Origin: CAIUGU01 sp040080215
GTDB lineage: Bacteria > Pseudomonadota > Gammaproteobacteria > Steroidobacterales > Steroidobacteraceae
Direction of reading: 5' to 3'
Assembly: GCA_040080215.1 (NCBI GenBank)
Contig: JBEBIT010000078.1
Location: forward strand, 1-13,061
Length of the DNA stretch: 13,061 nucleotides
The translations under genes were made by a program, and so were the position numbers. The first letter of the stretch is position 1. Each line of letters opens with the position of its first letter. Shown here in pieces: positions 1 to 13,061 of the stretch. The notes under the pieces were generated by a model. It saw only the letters and a list, made by a program, of their open reading frames with translations. It was not told the DNA's origin and made no database searches.

Positions 1-269
1 AGGTCCTTCACGCGGCCGCCGCGGATCATGACCACCGAGTGCTCCTGCAGGTTGTGCCCTTCGCCACCGATGTAGCTGATGACCTCGAAGCCGTTGGTCA
101 AGCGCACCTTCGCCACCTTGCGCAAGGCCGAGTTCGGCTTCTTGGGTGTCGTGGTGTAGACGCGGGTGCAGACACCCCGCTTCTGCGGGCACGCGGCAAG
201 AGCCGGTACCTTCGTCTTGTAGTTGGGCGATTTGCGGGGCTTGCGAACCAGCTGACTGACAGTTGCCAT
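1..269 (-). CDS. rpsL: 30S ribosomal protein S12, 5' part (cut by window edge)
   Basis: S12 lies at the decoding centre of the 30S subunit and monitors codon-anticodon pairing in the A site. About 90 residues are visible, starting MATVSQLVRKPRKSPNYK. They contain the diagnostic core CPQKRGVCTRVYTTTPKKPN (residues 27-46) and the segment GGEGHNLQEHSVVMIRGG (68-85). E. coli S12 has 124 residues, so roughly a quarter lies beyond the left edge. The ATG at 269-267 follows an AGGAAA ribosome-binding site at 274-279. Lys43 and Lys88, the positions most often changed in streptomycin-resistant mutants (42 and 87 in mature numbering), are both wild type, so a streptomycin-sensitive ribosome is inferred. 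The gene is the first of the str operon (normally rpsL-rpsG-fusA-tuf) and has its own promoter at 421-449. The identification is certain; only the 3' end is missing. Confidence 0.98.
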   Translation of the reverse strand, partial: MATVSQLVRKPRKSPNYKTKVPALAACPQKRGVCTRVYTTTPKKPNSALRKVAKVRLTNGFEVISYIGGEGHNLQEHSVVMIRGGRVKD

Positions 270-327
270 GTCGTTTCCTGAAAAATACACACGAACCCGG
301 CCAAAAAAGCCGGATCCACAGAAACAC

Positions 328-361
328 CGGGCCGCCCCCTGACAAGTCAGGGGGCGGCCCG
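328..361 (-). promoter_or_regulatory. 16-bp GC-rich hairpin in the rpsL leader, attenuator-like
   Basis: Positions 328-343 and 346-361 form a perfect 16-bp inverted repeat around a two-base centre; a real RNA loop would open one or two pairs. On the minus strand it sits about 55 bases after the predicted transcription start and ends about 58 bases before the rpsL ATG. The downstream RNA is GUGUUUCUG, a weak U-run, with a separate U6 tract 19 bases further on (303-308). The stem is strong enough for a terminator, but the U-tract is poor for a full intrinsic one. It could be an attenuator of the str operon, an RNA-stability element or a protein-binding site. The structure is seen; the role is inferred. 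Confidence 0.6.
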
Positions 362-420
362 ATGGAAGTTATTGGATGGGCAGGCGGAGCTCATAGGCGC
401 CGGCCAATCGAAGGCGCGGG

Positions 421-449
421 ATTTTAGAAACCGGCCCGCACCCTGTCAA
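421..449 (-). promoter_or_regulatory. Sigma-70 promoter of the rpsL (str) operon
   Basis: Read on the minus strand, a perfect -35 box TTGACA (444-449) is followed after exactly 17 bases by a -10 box TAAAAT (421-426), one mismatch from TATAAT. Transcription should start near position 414, giving a leader of about 145 bases before the rpsL ATG. It lies about 135 bases beyond the rpoC stop codon, so rpsL need not rely on readthrough from rpoBC. It is the best promoter match I found in the window. Start-site mapping has not been seen, so activity is inferred. Confidence 0.85.
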
Positions 450-540
450 CCTTAAGAATGAAGCGGTTAGCCTCCCTGCAGGCCCGCATCAACCGAAATC
501 CACCCTATCCCGAGCTCCGACCCATCCCATCGGCCGGACT

Positions 541-567
541 GGCAGGGGGGGGTTGCCCCCTCCTGCC
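541..567 (-). terminator. Hairpin just after rpoC, terminator-like but without a U-tract
   Basis: Beginning 17 bases after the rpoC TAG stop, the minus-strand RNA can fold GGCAGG-A-GGGGG against a C8-UGCC arm, giving about 11 GC-rich pairs with one A mismatch or bulge and a three-base loop. No U-run follows, so it is not a canonical intrinsic terminator. It may mark or protect the 3' end of the rpoBC transcript, possibly together with Rho. The presence of a new promoter about 90 bases downstream fits a transcript boundary here. Confidence 0.45.
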
Positions 568-584
568 GCCCGTCCAAAGCACTG

Positions 585-4796
<4,212 letters not shown>

Positions 4797-4875
4797 GTCT
4801 TCACCTGCTGCTCGAGAAGCGGTTGCCGTCCCGCTCCTGACTAAATCGTTGCGCCCAAGCTGCCCGCGTCATCGA

Positions 4876-9024
<4,149 letters not shown>

Positions 9025-9029
9025 CTGAA

Positions 9030-9037
9030 TCACCCTC
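9030..9037 (-). promoter_or_regulatory. rpoB ribosome-binding site that decides the start
   Basis: On the minus strand GAGGGTGA ends five bases before the ATG at 9024, with the GAGG core nine bases away. The in-frame GTG at 9039 lies immediately upstream and partly overlaps this element, so it cannot use it. The ATG also gives the N-terminus MAYSFTEKKRIRK, which matches the family. Confidence 0.75.
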
Positions 9038-9090
9038 ACTTACGGGGCACGGAACTGCGAGCGGCTGCCGCGAGTTCCAGATATCGAACC

Positions 9091-9141
9091 AAAAGCAAAA
9101 GGGAATGCGGCCAGCAGGCGACTGCCTGCCGGCCGATTCCC
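9091..9141 (-). terminator. rplL-rpoB attenuator (partial intrinsic terminator)
   Basis: Positions 9124-9141 and 9101-9119 form an imperfect stem of 17 pairs with one bulged base and one mismatch, closed by a four-base loop (9120-9123). On the minus strand it is followed directly by UUUUGCUUUU (9091-9100). This is the classic shape of an intrinsic terminator, with an interrupted U-tract that would allow readthrough. It lies in the 150-base spacer between rplL and rpoB. In E. coli a leaky terminator at this place cuts transcription into rpoBC by most of its flow, because L7/L12 is needed in far more copies than polymerase. I infer the same role. Its efficiency cannot be read from sequence. Confidence 0.8.
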
Positions 9142-9174
9142 GTCACATCCAGCTGGAGTGCAAACCATGCGGAG

Positions 9175-9558
9175 TTACTTGATCTCCGCAGTCGCACCAG
9201 CCTCCTCGATCTTCTTCTTCATGGCGGCGGCGTCGGCCTTGGAAACGGCTTCCTTGACGACGGAAGGCACGCCTTCCACCAGGTCCTTCGCTTCCTTGAG
9301 GCCGAGGCCCGTGAGTTCGCGGATGACCTTGATGACGCCGACCTTGTTGGCGCCGAAGCCGGTCAACGTCACGGTGAACTCCGTCTGCTCTTCAGCAACC
9401 GGGGCGGCAGCAGCCGCAGCACCGCCGCCAGCCGCCATCATCATGGGGGCAGCAGCCGTGACACCGAACTTGTCTTCCATCATCTTGACGAGATCGACGA
9501 TCTCGAGAACCGACATGTTGCCGATCGCGTCGAGAATCTCTTCTTTCGTAGCAGCCAT
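9175..9558 (-). CDS. rplL: 50S ribosomal protein L7/L12
   Basis: L7/L12 is the multi-copy stalk protein that recruits EF-Tu, EF-G and other translational GTPases and stimulates their GTP hydrolysis. The protein has 127 residues (E. coli 121). Residues 1-33 form the N-terminal dimerisation domain that docks on L10. An Ala/Gly/Met-rich hinge follows (about 34-55), slightly longer than in E. coli and with a run of three Met. The C-terminal domain (about 58-127) carries the factor-binding helices GANKVGVIKVIRELTGLGLK and EAKDLVEGVP. The ATG at 9558 follows GAGGAG at 9567-9572, eight bases away. The stop is TAA. It lies 70 bases after rplJ and shares its transcript, so it should be regulated with L10 through the L10 leader. 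Confidence 0.98.
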   Translation of the reverse strand: MAATKEEILDAIGNMSVLEIVDLVKMMEDKFGVTAAAPMMMAAGGGAAAAAAPVAEEQTEFTVTLTGFGANKVGVIKVIRELTGLGLKEAKDLVEGVPSVVKEAVSKADAAAMKKKIEEAGATAEIK

Positions 9559-9628
9559 TGTCTTAACTCCTCAATTCAAAACTTGTAGCAACGGAATGGT
9601 TTGCGGATACGGACGTGAAGCGCGTGCC

Positions 9629-10156
9629 TCAAGCAGCCTGCTTCTTGTCCTGGACGGCAGCAACAGTGCGAACCAGCTTGGTGTGCGGCGCGGCGACCGT
9701 GCGCACGAACTTGCTGATTGGCGCCTGCAACACACCGAGCAGCTGGGACAGGGCCTGCTGTTTGGTGGGCAAGCTTGCGACCCGGTCAAGGTCCTTGCTG
9801 GACAGGACGGTCCCGCCGAGCGACACGAGCGTCGCGACGAGCTTGTCGTTGTCCTTTGCAAAGTCCTTGACGAGCCGGGCAGCTGCACCGGGCTCATCCT
9901 TCGAGAACGCGAGGACCAGCGGACCCTTCAGCGACTGCGCAACGCACTCGAAAGGAGTGCCTGCGACCGCCTTGCGGGCCAGCGTGTTCTTCACGACGCG
10001 AAGGTACACACCCGAGCTGCGTGCCTTGCCGCGCAGATTCGTCATCTGCGTGACGGTCAAACCGCGGTATTCGGCTGCAACCACGGACTGAGCCGTTGCG
10101 GCAACCTTGTTTACCTCGGCGACCAGCGCCTTCTTGTCATCAATTCTGAGTGCCAT
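9629..10156 (-). CDS. rplJ: 50S ribosomal protein L10
   Basis: L10 anchors the L7/L12 dimers to 23S rRNA at the GTPase-associated centre and represses its own mRNA by binding the leader. I start it at the ATG at 10156 (MALRIDDKKALVAEV), preceded at five bases by a perfect AGGAGG. This gives 175 residues (E. coli 165). The frame stays open upstream to 10243, but that extension has no family resemblance or ribosome-binding site. The N-terminal rRNA-binding domain includes RVVKNTLARKAV (53-64). The C-terminal helix, which binds L12 dimers, contains a near-repeat: K149-FVRTVAAPHT followed by K160-LVRTVAAVQD. E. coli has only the second copy, which accounts for the extra length. The stop is TGA. 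It probably forms a transcription unit with rplL. Confidence 0.98.
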   Translation of the reverse strand: MALRIDDKKALVAEVNKVAATAQSVVAAEYRGLTVTQMTNLRGKARSSGVYLRVVKNTLARKAVAGTPFECVAQSLKGPLVLAFSKDEPGAAARLVKDFAKDNDKLVATLVSLGGTVLSSKDLDRVASLPTKQQALSQLLGVLQAPISKFVRTVAAPHTKLVRTVAAVQDKKQAA

Positions 10157-10161
10157 GAATT

Positions 10162-10167
10162 CCTCCT
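10162..10167 (-). promoter_or_regulatory. rplJ ribosome-binding site AGGAGG
   Basis: A perfect AGGAGG lies five bases upstream of the ATG at 10156. It fixes the rplJ start against the longer open frame reaching 10243. It is the strongest Shine-Dalgarno sequence in the window and is the likely target of L10-dependent translational repression. Confidence 0.85.
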
Positions 10168-10191
10168 GGCCAGAAGATCGACCTGTACACA

Positions 10192-10210
10192 GGCGTACAT
10201 CCTGTACGCC
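10192..10210 (-). other. Perfect 7-bp hairpin close to the rplJ start
   Basis: GGCGTAC (10204-10210 on the minus strand) pairs with GTACGCC (10192-10198) around a five-base loop. It ends 35 bases before the rplJ ATG. A CCTGTGTACAGG palindrome follows at once and shares sequence with the loop region, so an alternative pairing is possible. This would suit a switch between two leader folds, but that is inference. Confidence 0.55.
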
Positions 10211-10328
10211 CACCTTGAGGATCCAGTGCCGTGGGTGATGCACTCGTGCCGGAATTCCTTCCAGCCATCGCGCTCCACCTGCAGCCAGACCTCACTTACG
10301 ACGGCGACCTTCACCAGGTTCGAGTCAA

Positions 10329-10356
10329 CCGGCACTCCACGCGAATGCAGTGCCGG
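10329..10356 (-). other. 8-bp hairpin with a 12-base loop in the rplJ leader
   Basis: CCGGCACT and AGTGCCGG are perfectly complementary around a 12-base loop (10337-10348). A related GGCAC/GTGCC-containing stretch lies downstream at about 10226-10252, so these arms could also pair with each other. The element is about 170 bases upstream of rplJ. Its role is unknown. Confidence 0.5.
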
Positions 10357-10388
10357 CGAACAAAACCTTTTTCGGGTAACACCATCTG

Positions 10389-10427
10389 CGCAGGCTTGAA
10401 CCATTAAGGGCTTGCAGCCCGCCTGCG
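10389..10427 (-). other. Nested hairpins in the rplJ leader
   Basis: The outer arms CGCAGGC (10421-10427) and GCCTGCG (10389-10395) pair perfectly over 7 bp. Inside them, GGGCT and AGCCC form a 5-bp hairpin with a three-base loop (10408-10420). The RNA after the inner hairpin is UUAAUGGUU, which is too mixed for a terminator tract. It is probably one arm of the rplJ leader structure. Confidence 0.5.
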
Positions 10428-10540
10428 GTCTTCGATGATGACTGGACAGTGCTTGCAGGGACTCGCCCTGCTCAAACCGCCCAGCCCTCCATCAATTCCA
10501 AATTCCTGATCGTGCGACGACGCCCGAATCAGCTGTTCAC

Positions 10541-11242
<702 letters not shown>

Positions 11243-11244
11243 TT

Positions 11245-11676
11245 TCAGACTCCTTCCACATCGACGCCCATGCTGCGGGCGCTGCCTGCGATCGTGCGCA
11301 CGGCAGCGTCGAGATCAGCCGCCGTCAGGTCCGGCGTCTTGAGCTTGGCGATGTCTTCCAGCTGCTTGCGATTGATACGGCCCACCTTCGCGGTGTTGGG
11401 CGTAGCACTGCCCTTCGGAATCCCGATCGCCTTGCGGATCAGGACGGAAGCCGGCGGTGTCTTCAGGATGAAGGTGAAGCTGCGATCGCTGTATACAGTG
11501 ATCACCACGGGGGTGGGCAGTCCCTTCTCGAGGCTCGAAGTCTGCGCGTTGAACGCCTTGCAGAACTCCATGATGTTCACGCCCTGCTGACCGAGCGCGG
11601 GACCCACAGGCGGACTCGGGTTCGCCTGTCCTGCAGGGATCTGCAGCTTGATGTAACCAGTAACTTTCTTGGCCAT
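11245..11676 (-). CDS. rplK: 50S ribosomal protein L11
   Basis: L11 binds the 23S rRNA GTPase-associated centre together with L10-L12; it takes part in factor-dependent GTP hydrolysis and in RelA activation, and is the site of thiostrepton action. The protein has 143 residues (E. coli 142). The N-terminal domain begins AKKVTGYIKLQIPAGQANPS and continues with PPVGPALGQQGVNIMEFCK; the prolines at 22-23 are the family's proline motif. The C-terminal rRNA-binding domain carries SVLIRKAIGIPKGSATPN and ends in RSMGVDVEG. The ATG at 11676 has a GGAG about ten bases upstream. It follows nusG by 138 bases and precedes rplA by two, so rplK-rplA form a coupled pair. Confidence 0.98.
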   Translation of the reverse strand: MAKKVTGYIKLQIPAGQANPSPPVGPALGQQGVNIMEFCKAFNAQTSSLEKGLPTPVVITVYSDRSFTFILKTPPASVLIRKAIGIPKGSATPNTAKVGRINRKQLEDIAKLKTPDLTAADLDAAVRTIAGSARSMGVDVEGV

Positions 11677-11814
11677 GACCTAACTACTCCGCGGGTTCGA
11701 ACGCCCCTGCACCGGCAGCGGCTCCCCTGTCATCCCTGCTGTGACGAATGCGACCGTTCTTCCATGAACTGCCGCCCGGGCGAAGGACAAGCCTCCACCC
11801 TTCTGAAACCTGTA

Positions 11815-12348
11815 TCAGGCCTTTTCCACCTGACTGAAATCGAGCTCCACAGGCGTCGAGCGCCCGAGGATCTGCACCGCCACCTGCAGGCGGTTCTTTT
11901 CGTAGTTGACGGACTCGACAACGCCATTGAAGTCGTTGAACGGGCCGTCGGTGACACGCACCACTTCGCCCGGCTCGAACAGCACCTTCGGCTTCGGCTT
12001 GTCCACGCCTTCCTCGACGCGGCGCAGGATGGCCATGGCTTCTTTCTCCGTGATCGGAGCGGGCTTCTCGGCGGTGCCGCCGATAAACCCAAGAACCTTG
12101 GGCACATCCTTGACCAGGTGCCAGGTGTCCTCGTCCATCTCCATCTGCACGAGCACGTAGCCGGGGAAGAACTTCCGGTCGCTCTTGCGCTTCTGGCCGT
12201 CCCGCATCTCGACCACTTCTTCGGTCGGGACGAGGATTTCACCAAACTTGGACTCGAGGCCGCGCATCTTGATGCGGTCCTTGAGCGCTTCGGTAACGCG
12301 GTGTTCGAAGTTCGAATACGCGTGCACTACATACCAACGCAGGGCCAT
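11815..12348 (-). CDS. nusG: Transcription elongation and termination factor NusG
   Basis: NusG binds the polymerase clamp through its N-terminal NGN domain, suppressing pausing, and its KOW domain contacts ribosomal protein S10 or Rho. The protein has 177 residues (E. coli 181). The NGN domain spans about 3-110 (RWYVVHAYSNFEHRV, KFFPGYVLVQMEM, GFIGGT at 87-92). The KOW domain spans about 123-177 and ends VELDFSQVEKA. At the position equivalent to E. coli Phe165, important for S10 contact, this protein has Leu161 (ILGRSTPVE rather than IFGRATPVE). The ATG at 12348 follows GGGAGG about five bases away and lies one base after the secE stop, so the pair is probably translationally coupled. Confidence 0.98.
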   Translation of the reverse strand: MALRWYVVHAYSNFEHRVTEALKDRIKMRGLESKFGEILVPTEEVVEMRDGQKRKSDRKFFPGYVLVQMEMDEDTWHLVKDVPKVLGFIGGTAEKPAPITEKEAMAILRRVEEGVDKPKPKVLFEPGEVVRVTDGPFNDFNGVVESVNYEKNRLQVAVQILGRSTPVELDFSQVEKA

Positions 12349-12349
12349 C

Positions 12350-12727
12350 TCAACCTCCCTGCCCGGTTAACCAGCGAGTCAGCGATCCGAGCATCAAGTC
12401 CAGCAGCCAGAAGAACAGGCCGAGGACGAACACCATGACGAAAACCAGCAGCGTGACCTGCAGGGTTTCCTGCCGGTTCGGCCAGACGATCTTGCGCAGC
12501 TCGACGCGCGAGCTCTGCACGAACTGCCAGAATTCGCGTCCCTTGCTCGACTGCAACCCGACCAGTGCGCCGCCCACGAGGGTCGCGAACACGATGATCC
12601 AGCGCAACCAGATAGGCAGGTTCGCGAAATAGTAGAAGGCCGCAATGCCAGCAGCCACGAGGCCTGCTGCTGCAGCCAGCTTTGCGGCGTCCAGTGGACT
12701 GGCCCCGTCTTGAACTTGTTCAGTCAT
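12350..12727 (-). CDS. secE: Protein translocase subunit SecE
   Basis: SecE clamps SecY in the inner-membrane SecYEG channel. The protein has 125 residues (E. coli 127) and three hydrophobic segments, as in other gammaproteobacteria, at about 17-36, 38-58 and 90-112. Between the second and third lies the conserved cytoplasmic amphipathic region with RVELRKIVWPNRQETL (74-89), the family signature. I start it at the ATG at 12727. The frame stays open upstream to 12934, but that stretch is only the tRNA-Trp gene read in frame. The chosen start has a poor ribosome-binding site: only GGGT about 13 bases upstream. The stop overlaps the nusG ribosome-binding region, with one base between the genes. 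Confidence 0.95.
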   Translation of the reverse strand: MTEQVQDGASPLDAAKLAAAAGLVAAGIAAFYYFANLPIWLRWIIVFATLVGGALVGLQSSKGREFWQFVQSSRVELRKIVWPNRQETLQVTLLVFVMVFVLGLFFWLLDLMLGSLTRWLTGQGG

Positions 12728-12786
12728 GGAGTCGATGACCCAATTTGCCGCCCACGTTTGCCGATCGCACGTCTGCCAATCAAAGA

Positions 12787-12862
12787 TGGCAGGCCAGGAG
12801 GGAATCGAACCCCCAACCTGCGGTTTTGGAGACCGCCGCTCTGCCAATTGAGCTACTGGCCT
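12787..12862 (-). tRNA. tRNA-Trp (anticodon CCA)
   Basis: The minus strand folds as a complete cloverleaf. The acceptor arms AGGCCAG and CTGGCCT pair over seven bases. The D-arm is GCTC/GAGC. The anticodon stem GCGGT/ACCGC encloses loop CTCCAAA, with anticodon CCA at 12827-12829. The T-arm has TTCGATT and one G-U pair. The discriminator base is G (12790), and the 3' CCA is encoded (12787-12789). It reads UGG codons. Its place between tuf and secE is conserved in many proteobacteria. It should be cut out of a transcript shared with secE-nusG, whose start lies 59 bases downstream. Confidence 0.98.
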
Positions 12863-12917
12863 AATCCCTTCACCAACCACTTCGTCGCCCCGCACGCCCG
12901 CGCGTCGGGTCGAAACA

Positions 12918-12948
12918 GGGCGCGGAGGGTCCAAAGCCCTCCGCGCCC
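12918..12948 (-). terminator. Hairpin after tuf, probable terminator
   Basis: A perfect 12-bp GC-rich stem (12937-12948 with 12918-12929) encloses a seven-base loop. It starts 13 bases after the tuf stop and is followed on the minus strand by UGUUUCG, a short weak U-run. It probably ends or attenuates the upstream tuf transcript. I see no convincing promoter in the 55 bases between it and tRNA-Trp, so some readthrough, or a non-consensus promoter, is likely to feed the tRNA-secE-nusG unit. Confidence 0.65.
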
Positions 12949-12961
12949 GTCAACACATGAC

Positions 12962-13061
12962 TTACTTCAGGATCTTGGCGACGACGCCGGCGCCGACGGT
13001 CTTGCCACCTTCGCGAATGGCGAACCGCAGGCCGTCTTCCATCGCGATCGGCGCGATCAGC
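12962..13061 (-). CDS. tuf: Elongation factor Tu, 3' end (cut by window edge)
   Basis: EF-Tu delivers aminoacyl-tRNA to the ribosome. Only the last 32 residues and the TAA stop are visible. They read LIAPIAMEDGLRFAIR, then EGGKTVGAGVVAKILK, the highly conserved C-terminus of domain 3. The GTPase domain lies outside the window. Its position upstream of tRNA-Trp and secE matches the tufB arrangement of many proteobacteria. A second copy at the end of the str operon is common but cannot be judged here. Confidence 0.97.
   Translation of the reverse strand, partial: LIAPIAMEDGLRFAIREGGKTVGAGVVAKILK

Larger units (their letters stand above)
10157..10540 (-). promoter_or_regulatory. rplA-rplJ spacer, probably containing the L10 autoregulatory leader
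   Basis: This 384-base spacer is the longest gene-free stretch in the window. In many bacteria the mRNA upstream of rplJ folds into a structure bound by L10-L12, which represses rplJ and rplL (Rfam L10_leader). Here four hairpins are visible on the minus strand: 10455-10471 (6 bp), a nested pair at 10389-10427 (outer 7 bp, inner 5 bp), 10329-10356 (8 bp, 12-base loop) and 10192-10210 (7 bp, 5-base loop). None is followed by a U-tract, so they do not look like terminators. I could not assign the L10-binding kink-turn by eye, and I found no convincing sigma-70 promoter. The assignment as L10 leader rests on position and family knowledge, and the exact boundaries are uncertain. Confidence 0.6.

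Noticed and set aside
545..552. Run of eight G on the plus strand after rpoC
   Set aside because: It is one arm of the post-rpoC hairpin. A single homopolymer run is not evidence of a G-quadruplex or phase-variable tract in a noncoding gap.
9025..9039. GTG at 9039 as an alternative rpoB start
   Set aside because: The ribosome-binding site overlaps this codon, and the family N-terminus begins at MAYSFTEKKR.
10111..10404. A 97-codon minus-strand frame in the rplJ leader overlapping rplJ
   Set aside because: It has no ribosome-binding site, overlaps the certain rplJ start in another frame and resembles no known leader peptide. A second frame from an ATG near 10289 is equally unsupported.
12728..12934. 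Extended secE frame reaching 12934
   Set aside because: The extra 69 codons are the tRNA-Trp gene and its flank read in frame, not protein.

Overview
The window is a ribosomal-protein and RNA-polymerase gene cluster. Every real gene is on the minus strand, so transcription runs from the right edge to the left. In transcription order it holds the 3' end of tuf (EF-Tu), tRNA-Trp(CCA), secE, nusG, rplK (L11), rplA (L1), rplJ (L10), rplL (L7/L12), rpoB, rpoC and the 5' part of rpsL (S12), which runs off the left edge. This is the conserved bacterial tuf-secE-nusG-rplKAJL-rpoBC block joined to the start of the str operon.

The organism is most likely a high-GC gammaproteobacterium. In RpoC the zinc and Mg2+ ligands fall at exactly the E. 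coli residue numbers. RpoB has 1382 residues, close to xanthomonad RpoB and longer than that of E. coli. NusG and S12 are gammaproteobacterial in character, and rpoC is followed directly by rpsL, as in Pseudomonas and Xanthomonas. A lineage near Xanthomonadales, Nevskiales or Steroidobacterales is my inference from remembered sequences, not a computed placement.

Region by region: 12962-13061 is the end of tuf, followed by a strong hairpin (12918-12948) that probably ends the upstream transcript. tRNA-Trp lies at 12787-12862. secE and nusG are separated by one base, and rplK and rplA by two, which suggests translational coupling. A 384-base spacer before rplJ holds several hairpins and probably contains the L10 autoregulatory leader. 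The rplL-rpoB spacer contains a hairpin followed directly by a U-rich tract, matching the partial terminator known in other bacteria to lower polymerase expression relative to L7/L12. After rpoC a near-consensus sigma-70 promoter (421-449) restarts transcription for rpsL. Its roughly 145-base leader contains a 16-bp GC-rich hairpin.

Together these genes supply translation elongation (EF-Tu, tRNA-Trp, the L1 stalk, the L11/L10/L12 GTPase-centre stalk, S12), transcription (beta and beta', NusG) and protein export (SecE). I see no mobile element, CRISPR array, intein, frameshift or foreign-looking gene, and no undescribed system. The points worth a second look are regulatory RNA structures and small protein-level deviations, chiefly an 11-residue repeat in the L12-binding tail of L10.
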